Source: Climacteris rufus (lineage: Eukaryota > Chordata > Aves > Passeriformes > Climacteridae). Taken from it: a stretch of 64,000 nucleotides of DNA. Shown here piece after piece: positions 1 to 12,200 of this stretch. The notes beneath the pieces are model-generated. The model searched no databases. It was not told the DNA's origin and saw only the letters and a list, made by a program, of their open reading frames with translations. The stretch is from positions 124,001 through 188,000 of the forward strand of contig VZRZ01001924.1 in NCBI GenBank assembly GCA_013398175.1, in the 5' to 3' direction. A program made the position numbers and the translations under genes. Within the stretch, counting starts at the first letter, position 1. The number at the start of each line of letters is the position of its first letter.

Positions 1-856
1 ATTGTGGTATTTGAGCAGAGATCAGTCCTCCTTTCTGGAATGTGGAGACATCAGTTTGCTAGGGTCCTGCAAAGCATTGCACAGAGTGGCCTTACTTTCA
101 CCCTCTGCCCACAAGTCTTCAGGGCATTTAATTTATAACTGTTATTTCACTTCAGGACTTTCTTCTCAGGGCAAATCTTTCCTTAGTATAATCTGTCAAA
201 GATTCTTGGTTAACAGTGTTGATGAACATGCTAACTGTGTATGTTTTAATGTAATAACAAAAATTGAAGGTTTTCTGTTATGGATAAGAAAAACATAAAA
301 GCTCAAAAAACACCATGTCTAGACATTCCTGTATATTTTTCTTGCCAAAACTGCAAATAATGCTGGCTGAAAAGCACCTCAGTTAGGATTCTGCTTCAGA
401 ATAAGCAATGGAGAGAAAATGCCATTCTCATTTTACAACAGATATGCTAAATTTAGCTTCATGTTCATTCATACACTAACAGATACAAAGCATGTCCATA
501 CATACTCTGATTATTAATGAAGTCCTATTCCTACTGACATAATCACTAATATTTTCATTGACTAGTTTAGGATAAAGGGAAGGTGAGCTTCAGCTAAAAA
601 GAGGCATAATAATGCAACACATATGGAACATTCCAGCCCCTGGCTGCCCTGCTTTTGGCTGGGCTGGGCTCGTCTAGGTCCTGGTTGACAGGCCCTGCCC
701 TGAGGCCCTCCATGGAGGGCCCCCACAAGCCCTGAGGTGTCCTAGCAAATTAAATTAATGTGCAAAGAAATTTACCATACTTCTTGAATTTAAAGTTTTC
801 TAGTAAATCTTCTTAATATAATTGATTAAATCACAATGTATTTGTTCTTGGGGATT

Positions 857-877
857 TTTGTTTGTTTGTTTGTTTGT
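857..877 (+). repeat. (TTTG)n microsatellite
   Basis: Five consecutive TTTG units inside a T/G-rich stretch. Confidence 0.95.
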
Positions 878-2505
878 TGGTTTTTATTCTATATAGCACT
901 AAAGCAGAGGAGGTGGTATTGAGGTGTTTTTTTTTTTCTTCAGTCTGGAAATATTGTAGTCTTTACCTAACAAACTGCTTTCACATGTTGCTTTATATAC
1001 TCGTGGACATAATGCACTAAGCAATAAATGCATACATTGAAAAGGATGCATTTAAAAAAACTCTAGCAATGTTTGTTACAAACGAAAATAATTGTTTAAG
1101 GATTTCTACTAGAATGAAAACATGCAAATTGCAGAACGGACAAAGTTTTCTTGCTAGAATAGTAAACAAAAAAAGCAAAAGAGCAAGTTTACCATCACAT
1201 ATTAATTCAGCTAAAGACAATGAATAAGCATGTGACAGAACTATAATGAAAGCAGACAAAACGATAAATAAAACTATGTTAATATTAATTTTTGATCGAT
1301 CTATGGAAAGATGATGAAGATATACAATCATATCTGCAACTTGATGTTTCAGTAGAAAGAAAAATATCCTCTTCAAGTGGGTGTCCATGTGGTGATTCCC
1401 AGCCTGCAGTGTAACAAATAGTTCAACAAGTAGTAAGATTAAATTTAGATTATAAATATATTCAAAGATAATATGAGAATGCACTATCTTAGACTTTGAC
1501 TTAATGTTTATTAAATGGAATATCACATTATATTCAAGAAAGGATAAACTCATTCAAAAAATTATAAGCATACTCAAAATCCACAGTGTGCTTTCTCCTC
1601 CGGGGTATTTATTTCCTTTCAAGCAGGGCTGCAACCTAACCTCGTGTTATGTTAAGTGGAAGCATATATGAACCATATTTAGCTTAAATTAATAACAAAA
1701 ATTGCTTCCAGACAGTCATTCATCACCATCATAAATGACAGCCATACATTCTAACCTGGGTTGTACCTGTAGTCCAAAGGTTTTGAGAAGACTCAGAATA
1801 AGGACTGCTGCAGTTCTAGGAGAAACTGGCCTAACTGTCCAAAACTGAGCCTCTTCTAAAACAAAAATGTGCACAGACATTACCCAGGACATCTTTGCAG
1901 AGCAGTAACAGCTCTAAACACGCTACATACAGAGAGCATAGTGTAAATAGTGGTCTTTTTTTTCCCCCGGCCTAACAGTTTATACAATAGAGAAGCAAGA
2001 AACCATGTGAAACTTCCACATCTTCTGTCCTTTCTGACTTCTTTTGCCCAGACAGACCCATCTCTTCCTTGAAGACATCCATACAGATCTTGTGCAAAGC
2101 CTAGGTTGATATTCGTATTCAACCCAGTTTACTGAACTTACATCTCAGGGGAAAATTGCCTTTTGCTTACTTTTTCATGATAACATATACACATTTATTT
2201 TCCATATTGGATTATCCAAATTCATATGATATAGCTTAATATGGTTCATAATATGCTAACAGGAGTCTAGTCAATACATCTTGTAATAACCAAGCCATTT
2301 GCTTTCCTCATCTCTCACATATTGTAACCTGATTCTGCAGGCAAAATAATAGATTTTTAAAACTTCTCATATGTTTATTCTAGTATAAATCAAAAGTAAC
2401 CTGATTAAATTAAATTAGTTTTGCTGATGTGAGTTGAGTGTGAGGAGACACACAAAAATTAAAAATGAAGGTCTAATTTAAGCAACAAAAGCTTTTCTTT
2501 AGTGC

Positions 2506-2521
2506 ATATATATATATATAT
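2506..2521. repeat. (AT)n microsatellite
   Basis: Eight AT dinucleotides, about 30 bp before the more complex array that follows. Confidence 0.95.
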
Positions 2522-2552
2522 GTCTCCAAATTTATATGTAAGTTATTGGAAA

Positions 2553-2658
2553 TAGACAGATAGACAGATAGATAGATATGCATATATGCACAGGGGGTAT
2601 ATATTTATATATATATATATATATATTTACACACACATGTATGCACACATATGTATTG
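2553..2658. repeat. Compound microsatellite (TAGA/CAGA)n-(TA)n-(AC)n
   Basis: AGACAGAT/AGAT units pass into a long TA run (about 2598-2626) and then CA-rich ACACACATGTATG units. Several simple-repeat motifs abut here, making a likely polymorphic locus. Confidence 0.9.
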
Positions 2659-4194
2659 ATAGATTAAACTTTTGGTCCAGCCTTCTTCAACTGAGGATCA
2701 AAGGTGCTTTTAAGAAAATAAAACCTACAGTTCAAATGGGCACAACTGGAGCACAAAGAATGTTCTTCTTTTAAAGAAAAGAGCACAGATGAAGAACTGC
2801 TTGTTTCCAGTCTTATGTCTGATGAATCCAAAAGCTGGCCAACCACTCCAAAGAGTGGATATTGGGAGTTATATTTATATATATAGTTATGGTTTTATCT
2901 TCCCATATATATACAGATCATGTACAGATGTAAAGTTAATTATGACTTTAAATTATTACCAACTAGTACACTGAATTATATTGTCAGACTTCAAAAAAGA
3001 CAGACTACTGTAGAAGTGGAACTAACATTTCAAACATACTTACTGAACATATTGCAGCAATAGTTATTATTAGTGCACCAGTACAAAATTAAAATACATT
3101 CCATCATGCTGAAAGAAAGAAATCCCATTTTAACAAAATGATCATTAAGTTTCAAAGGTTTGCACACACTCTGAGTATACAGCCCTTAGACTTGAGGCCA
3201 GTAAAAGGGCAGAAAGGCAAGAGAGAAACTCTGCAACAGATAGATCTGGAAAAGTTTGATGTCTGTTCAAACAGTATAGAGTTTTCCTTGGAGAGATGCA
3301 TAGATAAGACATGGAACAATATAATCAGAAACTAAAACTTAGTGCTACGGATAATGAAGAATAACATATTTTGAACTATTCAGTGTTTACTGAAGGTTGT
3401 TGGAATCACTTACTAATGGGGCCTAAAGGGAAAATTATTGAGAGAGGAAACCTGAAAATCTGTCTTTTAGGTAGGCAGAATTAAGATGAGTTCTCTTCTG
3501 AGATGGGAGCTTTGCTTGAAGTCTGTCTCCCATAAAACCGCTAGTGAAAGCTCTAGCTGGTATTTTTCTCATTACCATAAACTAAATAGGAAACAGTTTC
3601 CATTAGTTCATTTCAGTAACAGTCATTGAAAAGCTACAGATTGTAATGACTTTGAACCACCTATTCATTTAGTTGGGACCTGAATTGACTGGACCTCTAA
3701 GAAGTGAAAATTGCAATGTACACCTTAGTCATTCATTTCTTGTGATGACTCCTCTGACTTTAAAACCAGGCTTCAGCTAAAATTGGCATATTTCCCACTA
3801 AGAGAAAATACATTGCATCAATTAGGCTGTCTTCTGTAAAAAAACAATTAATGTCTGGTTGATTGGCCCACTCTTAGCTACTAATGTTTGGCAATACCCG
3901 AAGAGCTACATTTAAAATAAACATTTTGATAAGTGCTAAGAGGCAGTCATGAAATTTCTTCCAAATTCCTTATCTGGTGCACACATCTGGTCATTAAGAG
4001 AGCATTGTGCAGGGATAATTTTGTAAACATTTTATGTCCACATGTAACAGTGTCTGACAGATGATATAGGTAAAGCTGTGCAAACATTAAAACATAGCCT
4101 AGCTGCACCAACTGTCTCTGTGAAACCTGAAAAAAATATGATCAAAATACAAGGGCGAGTCAGCAGCAGCTGAGAAGAGCTGGAAAGACAGTAA

Positions 4195-4817
4195 AGGTGC
4201 ACTTGCAGACAAGAAAGCAAATCAAGTCTTAGGCTGCATTAAAAGAAACCTAGTACAGTAGGTTGAGGAAGGTCATATTTCCCCTCTGCTGCACTCCCAT
4301 GGGACCCCACCTGGAGTCCTGCATCCAGGTCAGGGCTCCCAGCACAGGAAGATCATGGACCTGCTGGACTGATTTCAGAGGAAGGACACAACAATGTTCA
4401 AAGGACTGCATCCCCTCTCCTATGAGGAAAGGCTGAGGTGAGGTTGTTCAGCCTGGAGAAGAGAAGGCTCTGGGGAGACCTTATTGTGGTTTTTGGTACT
4501 TAAACAGGGCTTATGGGAAAGATGGATCCAAAATTTTTTGCAGAGCCTGTTGCAATAGGACAAGGGGCAATGGTTTTAAGCAAAAAGAGATTTGATTTAG
4601 ATAAGATATAACAAAGAAATTTTTAACAATGAGGGAAATGTAACAGGTTGCCAGAGGAGTGGCAGATATCCCATCCCTGGTAACATTCAGGGTCAAGATG
4701 GATGAGGCTTTGAGATACCTCATATAGTGAAAAATGTCTCTGCTCATTGCAGAGTAGTTCAAATAGATGACCTTCAAAGGTGTCTCTAAACTCAAATGAT
4801 TCTGTGATAATTCTATG
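4195..4817 (+). repeat. CR1 LINE, 3' portion, about 620 bp
   Basis: This 5'-truncated non-LTR retrotransposon preserves the CR1 landmarks in order. They are a GTGCACTTGCAGACAAGAAAG-like segment, GGGACCCCACCTGGAGTCCTG, CCTATGAGGAAAGGCTGAGG, TTCAGCCTGGAGAAGAGAAG, GGACAAGGGGCAATGGTTTT, CAGGTTGCCAGAGGAGTGGC, and the octamer-type tail ATTCTGTGATAATTCTATGG. It corresponds to the end of ORF2 plus the 3' UTR. Many indels and substitutions make it an old, inactive copy. Confidence 0.95.
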
Positions 4818-5289
4818 GTGAAAATGTATTAGCTTACCCCACTGATGGAGAATTTCCTCAGTGAAAACCCACTCTCCAACTCAGAGAAACTGTAATATGT
4901 TCCATCAAGTGGTACTGATGAAGTGACACAGCAAATGAAGATTGGATTGAGGGAAAAGCTACTTAATTTCAGCAGTGTGAGTTCCAAACTCTGGAACTTG
5001 GTCTGTACTGTTCAACACGAAGAATCTCTGGTATGTCCTGTGTGTATTTTTGTCCTTTGTATTTTGCTCACAAACCATTCCAAGGACTAGACAAGAGTTG
5101 ACATGGGCTAGAAGCCATTAACAATAAAGTTTGGATACAACCTCCTGCTTTTGCAGGACAAGGTTGTCTAACATTATGAATGTGGTCTGTTCCACACCAG
5201 CTGTCCACATCTGTCCTCAGCACACAAGTACAGTCCTCAAAACATTTAGTGTTCAAGGGAAACAGACTTTGCAAAAGACACATCTTGCT

Positions 5290-5500
5290 GCAGGGAGATT
5301 CTGACTGGATAAAAGAAAAACTTTTTACCATGACAATGGTCAAACATTGGCCCAGGTTGCTTAGAGAAGCTATAGGATCTACCTCCTCGGTGGTCTTCAA
5401 GATTTGAGAAAGCCCTCATCAACCTATTCCAATTCAAGAGGGGAATATAATTAAATGATGCTGAGCAGTCTCTTACAACAAAAATTATTCTGTGATTTTC
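5290..5500 (+). repeat. CR1 LINE 3' end fragment
   Basis: AAAAACTTTTTACCATGACA, CAAACATTGGCCCAGGTTGC, TTAGAGAAGCTATAGGATCT and the tail TTATTCTGTGATTTTCTG follow the CR1 3' consensus order. The middle part (the dimer of C-rich blocks before the tail) is deleted. Sequence from about 5080 may belong to the same insertion but I could not support it. Confidence 0.85.
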
Positions 5501-5637
5501 TGATTTGCGTTCTATTTCAAAACCACACTAGTCTGTACACACAGGTAAGGGTAATTTCATCCAAGAAAAGCCATGATTTCTTAAACTGGCATTATAGATC
5601 AATGGATGAATTTTAAATTCATTTTCTGAGAGTAATT

Positions 5638-6266
5638 TGTGGCGGCGTATGTGGCGAAAGCCACAGCCCCACAGGCTCCAGACTGGTGGGCACAGTCTGA
5701 GGTTGCCACAGTCTGAGCCACACTCCCTGCTCAGGGTGAGTTTTTGGTTCACCCCCAGCATCCCTTGTACCTTAGTTTACATATTTCAGTTGGTTGCTAC
5801 ATTACTTAATGTTCTGCATAAAGTTATGTTCTGGAAATTTCATTACAGTTTGGCTCTCTATTGGTTATATGTTAAGCTTTGTACCCCCATAGGTTACTTT
5901 CCCCTGCTTGTATCCCCATAAATCCCCTGCTGTCCCTAAAACCTGGCCTTTGGTAGCTGAACCTTCAGCTCTCCCGGATCCCTGCGCCGCCTCTCCTGGA
6001 CCCCGGACCCTCTCCTACCTTCCCTGCTGCTTCTCCCGGGAAATAAAAGAGCTGGAAATCACACCAAGGCCCTTCTCTCTGGTCTTTGTCCTTGCCTGTG
6101 CCTGCACCATCAGCCCGGGGCTCTCTCTATCACAGAGGAGCCAGCACTAAGGAGCTGCCAGAGGATGCCCTGTGTTTGGGGACACTGCGAGCTGCAGCCC
6201 CCAGGAAACCAGGGTCACTCCCAGAATAACACTGAGTGGCCTCGAGCGGCCCCCAGAGCCAGCGTA
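5638..6266 (+). mobile_element. Solo LTR of an endogenous retrovirus, about 629 bp
   Basis: A GC-richer block starts TGTGGCGG and is bounded by the direct repeat AGTAATT (5631-5637 and 6267-6273). The boundaries are therefore a 6-7 bp target-site duplication, as expected for a class II (ERVK/beta-like) integration. It contains an AATAAA at 6042-6047 just after a C/T-rich GC segment, then GC-rich R-U5 sequence. No gag, pol or env sequence lies on either side, so it is a solo LTR left by recombination. The 3' terminus does not end in a clean CA, so the outer base or two is uncertain. The family name is not assigned. Confidence 0.75.
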
Positions 6267-6273
6267 AGTAATT

Positions 6274-9200
6274 CAGGCAATTTAAGTCCCAAACAAGACC
6301 ATCATTGAAAGATGAAATTAGCATTATTGTTACATAAGATAAACAATAAAACTTCACGCATTAACTTAACAGATACATCCAATCAGTACATTAATTACTT
6401 CTGGCAAAAGTGTGTGAAAAGGCATGAAGAAACATTACATGCAAAATGCAGCTGAAGTGGATCTGAAGAGCCCTCAATAATGACCAATTCACAACATCTC
6501 TAATGCTAGAAAACAAGTCTGCACCGTCAGGATCTTGGTCATGAATGAAATTTGATATGTGCACTTTTATTTTTTAAAAATTGTGACTTCAATTAGATCC
6601 GTATCTTGGGGTCCTCATTTTAATGAACAGAGTTTACAAAAGTCCTGAAATTCCTCAGTAAAATATGATCCATTTTCAAAGGTAAGTAACTCACCTGAGA
6701 AGTATTTACAACTAGAAGTCAAAATGGCCATTAATTTATACACTATATGTAACACAATTACATGTGTGTGCCCATGTGTATTTTCATCCTACCAGATTCT
6801 TCACCATGAAGCTATGCAAAAAGATTATGTGTATATTACCTTTGATGGTAAAGATAATGATTTAGATTGCAAAGATATAAAATCTAACAGTCATTGTCAA
6901 AGTCTTGGTAGACTTGAACAAATATCTTGAAAAAGACAATGTCTTGAAATTGTGTCTTGAAATAAAGTTACTTTCATGTATATTTTCTTTTTTTTTTCCA
7001 TGATGTGCTGTAATTAAAAACCTCGATTTGAAATTTGTATTTCTTATATTAAATTTATTGTCATCGCTTTATAGACTCCAATCAAATCAAAATACATAAT
7101 AAAATGTCCCTATCCATGAGTGATTTACACAGTGTACACAAGTTAATAATGATCATATCGCTTCATCCTTACAGAGACCTTACATGGATCACTGGCAAAA
7201 CAAACTGCAACAAGAACAGTGTCAATGCATATATGGCATCCTTAATCTGCAACTCTGCAAATGAACCAGGTCAACACACTGGTTACAAGCATGTCTTTCA
7301 ACAAAGGCACTGCTGAAGACTTCAAAAAATAAGTTAATTAATAATAAGGATTATTAACCTCAATGATTTCCTTTCTAATATAAAGACCATGGTAAACAAG
7401 ATTTCAAACAGAGAAGATTCCAAAGCTGGAAATTTAAGGAAGTATTTCTTTCCCTATTTAGTCTAGGAGGAGTACACAATCAGCTACAACAGAGATCTAA
7501 AAGCTGGGGTCTGGTAGGAACTGCTCTGCTCTGTGCTGAAGCACTTCAGTCCAGTTCCCCCTGATCTCTATTCTCAGGGTACCTTTGATTTGACTTCACT
7601 CCAGCAGTCCCTTCCTGACCTATTTTTTTCCCTACAACTTTCTTCATTAATTTGGGTACCTTTATTCTCCTTTTACTTTATTTAAGCACTTGGATAACCA
7701 TGTTAAAATTTCCTTTCCTGAAATTATACCACTAGAATGGTGTTGTCTGCACAAAACTAACCTTTCAGTGGGTTTTTCTTCTGGTTTTCTTTCAATCTTT
7801 CAGTATTTATTTGGACTGCAATAAGGTTAGGAAACGCATTATAGCACCAAATGCAATGTGTGCCCATTCCTGATAGTTTACAAGTCGCCAGGAGTTAATA
7901 ATAAAAAATTGTGACTATTAATAAAAATTTATCAAATATATAGTTTTCAAGACTAGAAAATAAAATCCTATTTTTGAAAGGACTAGCTTTGCAATACATG
8001 CCTACAATCAGCTTGACAGAGTTAGTATTATAAAACATAGCTTTTCAGGAGAAACACTAGAAAGGTTGTTTCACCAGGAGGAAGAAGCTGGTAAAATTAG
8101 GTTCTTTGTGGAGAAATAATACAAACACAGAAGAAGAAAGAAAAATTACTGAATCATCAAAGTCCTCTATAAACTGTCATTTTTTTATATATAAGGATAT
8201 GTATAAGAAAATTGCATCTGCTAAATTATGTATGAAACACATATGTTTCATACAGAGGTCCAAATTTTAGTCTGTATGTTAAACCTGATCATTTTCTTTC
8301 CCACCCTTTGATTATGTGGCTTTAGAAATGCATTATGCTGCCAAAGAGGATTAAACTGGATTTGAGATCCATGATGGTCCTATTATTTCAAACATTTAGA
8401 AGTAGCCTTTTGTTTTTGTTCAGCATTAAGCAAACTGACAACCTTCAACTTACCCATCCTGCTGTGCTACACTGTGTAGTGTCTGTAGTCTATTTAGCTG
8501 GGACTGATTTTCATTTTCAACATTACAGAGAAAGACTATGAACATTCAGTTAAAGCTTATGTAAAATACAGCTTAGTCTATCTAGCAATGTTAATCTTGG
8601 CCCCAATCCAGCAAAGCTCTTAATATTTCTTAAGATTCTCATTACATTCAGCAGAAGAATTCAAAGTCAAATATATAACTAAGCATGGAGCCAGTTCAAG
8701 GTTTTCAACATTATCTTTGTTATAACATTGAAAACAGTAAGAACAAAATAAAAAAGAATATTATAAATCAGGAAGGACATAAGAAAAATTTCTGGTATTA
8801 GTTTAAAAAAAAAAAAAAGAATTCATGAGTTTAATTTTTATTCTAACCACTGTAACTTAGATATAAACCCTTAAACTAGACCTAGTTATACATTATTGAT
8901 ACTAATCTAGTTTGAAATGTCTCTCATCTGCAGACTCAGATGGGTTCCAGTGAATAATGCCAGACTAAAGTTCTCTCTGGATACCTCTGTACCGCATTTA
9001 AAAAAGGGCCAAAGACAGAGGTCAGCAGTGGACCATATGACCCTGAATGCCTAATTGTTAACAGCACTTCCTGGCTCCTTCTTTTTTGGAATACTCCAGC
9101 TTGCACTCTCCAAGACAAATTTCTTACAGAGGTGGCTAGTCCTTAGCACTGTGGACCACAGCCAGCTGGCAGCAGCCAGCCTTTCAGCAGAAGATCAATC

Positions 9201-12200
9201 CATGGATGTTTATCTAGCAATATTGATGGAACTTTAGCTTCCATAGCTGGGAAATAGCTCAGTAAATTAAGAACCTTTTTGCAAGGTGCCTTGTTAAAGA
9301 TCACTCCTTCGCCTTCTGTCTTCATGATCTCTTATCTATTGTAAATGTTATGCAATCTTTTTAACTCTATACATGGATTCCTCAGTTTCTCTGTCTTTCT
9401 ACAGCTAAAATAGGCTATCATTCCTCTGCCTCTGGTTTAATAGAACTCCTGAAAATGTTGAAGATAAAAGACTTTGAAAAGGACCAGTTAACTTTTTAAG
9501 TAGCCCTTTCTCTAATTTAAAGGGTTAGATACCCAAAACTTAAAACTAGAATCTTTATGGTATCACCAAGTTAATTCTCCTCATCATTTTCTTGACTGAC
9601 TCCCAAAAGTATAAATCAGATCATGATGCCAGAAAAATGTTTCCATTTGTTGAATATTATGTGCATTGCATTTTCTAGTCCCAGTTAAGTCTTATCAAAT
9701 GGATAATGACCAACAGAATGGCAAGAAATTTGCATATTCTTGATTTGAAACACTTAAAACACAACTAAACAATAAGAAGAAAAATAAGTCCTGAACAAGA
9801 AGATAAACTTCCTTGGATGTCCTGATGAGATGAAACATAATTTCCTTTAAGATGTTTCTAAAAATCTTATATTAACTACCTCAATCTGTTAGGAATTCAC
9901 ATAAACATTCAGTTTTTCTTGAGCCTTACACTGAAAATAAAGCCAGTCTCTACATGCAATTGTACTCTAAGATGTGTGGTTAAGAAATTTGTGAATAGAT
10001 TTTGGTGTAGTATTGGATACAAATTATTTTTGATTGTGCACAGGGAGTAAATATCCTCTTGGACTGATTAGAATTGGAAAAATAGTTTGAAGAGCAGGGA
10101 GTACACTGAGGAATAGCTGACACATGTCTAAGCAAAAAAAAAAAAAAAAAGAGGACCCAAAGTTATTGGTCTTGTAAAAGAAAAAGAATAGAACAAGAAA
10201 ACAAGGACTTTTAGTACCTATCACCTTACTAAAAAGGACTTGAACTGTAAGATGGTGTCTTAAATGGAATATATCTCTGTAAAAGGAGAACTCAGCTATC
10301 ACTTCATTTAACTGATTGGTTTGTAGGCACAATAACATGTTTATCTTTCACTCACATCCAAGTGAGTGAAAAAAGGCTGAAATAAATTCTTGCCATTCAA
10401 AATGACATAATGGTAACAGTGGCTCTGAAAAATCATGAGATTAATTTTGAGCAATTGCTTGAAAGTGATGCATATAATTATGGTAGGTTAAATATAACAG
10501 ATTAACACAAGGAGAGGGATTATATGGGTACAGATTAACACAAGGAGAGGGATTATATGGGTACAATCTGTGAGTGATTAACTTATTTTTCCTTCATTTA
10601 TTGATGTTTATAAGATAACTTGTTCTTTATCAAAAATATACCAGTCATGAAAGGTATAATACTGATTTTCAATATCACTACCAACACTTGTCAAAGACAC
10701 CATTATATAGTAGAGCTAATTGTAATGGTCTTAGTAATCAAATATTATCCAAAAAATGCAGTTAAAGGGATCAAAAGCTAAATATTCTCATTGCTATGAA
10801 TTTTTTCATGCCAGGAATCTAGCAAAAGTAGTAGTGTATATACACTTCAGGTATTGTTCATGAAATATCCAACTGCAAGTTTATGTTTCAGGACATAAAA
10901 TGTGAAACGTCAGTCACATCAATGGATGTGTGTTTTTTCTTGCTTAACTGAATGGACAAGCAGCAGATCTGATTCCAGTTTCTGAGAATATCTGGCATTA
11001 GGTACAACTTGGGATGCTGTGAAGGATCTTGGAATATGATACACAATGTTCTGGACAGCAACTTTCACAGAAATATTTTATTTTTCCAAGGCACTAAGTC
11101 AAAAAGACATAAACACGACTTATCTATCCTACTGTCTCAAACTGAAAAGGCACAGCAATTTAATTCCGGCTGAATTCAGTCCAGCTGATCAGATAGAAAC
11201 TACAATTCCTTCTGGAAGGAAGATCACTAGAAAACTTTAAGGTCAGATACCGTGAGAAAGCCAAACTTCCCAAAGCAAACAAAAGTTCCTAAGAAATGTA
11301 AAGGGATACAGATGAATCAAGCTACCTAAACTCAGCTTGTAAAAAGTCATTGTACATGGACTACCTCAAAGTAATAGATCATGAAATGTCTGGTATTCAG
11401 TCAAGATCAAACCATAGAATATAAACTCATTACTGGTCTTGGAACTCTACCAAAGCAGCAAATATAAGAGATTAGCAAGTTCAAAATGTTCCTTAGGTGG
11501 GTGTTTGTACTCTCAATCAAGATGAAATGAAGTGATGACTCCGTTTCAGCTCTGCAAGACAAATGTGACCTTGCAGAAAGAACACAGAAATTTGTCCAGG
11601 AGTGCCTCTGTTGAGCCAAATGTTTTTGCAAAGCAATCAAAATGACAAAGGAAGATTCTGATGACAGCAGAAAGCAAGTCTGTTGCTGTGGTTACTTTAA
11701 CTCCTTCTGTGATAAGCTGTAACACACAGAACACATATGCACGTGGTGTGGAACCAATGACATGCAGCTTCCTTGTGTAAGAAAATATTCTTAGAAATCC
11801 AGGGCTCAGATTATTGAAATAAAATATTTGCAGGTTTGTAAATTGCTCTTTTTACTTATTAATTTTTAAGAAGTATTTTTCAGCCATAGTGGCAAACAAC
11901 CACTATAATAAAGGCAAATTCAACAAGTTTCTCAATTCCTCTTATATATTACCATGATTCCTGTTGGGAGGTGAGGGAAGGTCAAAATTTCCTTATCCAT
12001 TGCCCTTTAGCTGTTTTTTACCTTGCTGATCTAGTTGTCAAGCCACCACAAAACAAGAATAAACAGAGGGTGAGCATATAATGAGAATGGAGCAGATGAA
12101 TGTTTTACTTTATGAAGAAAATGTTGATGACCTAGGAAAACAGATTATTATTTCCCAAGCTCATTTTAGCAAAGCAGATACATAATATAAATGTAGCAAT

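Larger units (their letters stand above)
1..4194. other. Intergenic, no gene seen
   Basis: AT-rich sequence with microsatellites (listed separately) and one GC-rich patch at about 635-735 that contains an 18-bp perfect palindrome (704-721). A 178-codon minus-strand open frame (1553-1017) is AT-driven, hydrophobic and unlike any known protein, so I do not call it a gene. Confidence 0.6.

Noticed and set aside
560..600. TTTAGGATAA segment resembling the start of miR-651, which lies near ANOS1 in human
   Set aside because: Only about ten bases match from memory and no hairpin is present.
1017..1553. 178-codon minus-strand open frame
   Set aside because: AT-driven composition, rich in Leu/Ile/Phe, no recognisable domain, no splice or UTR context; expected by chance in AT-rich DNA.
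5637..6357. Several open frames on both strands
   Set aside because: They fall in or across the solo LTR; GC-rich LTR sequence is open by chance.
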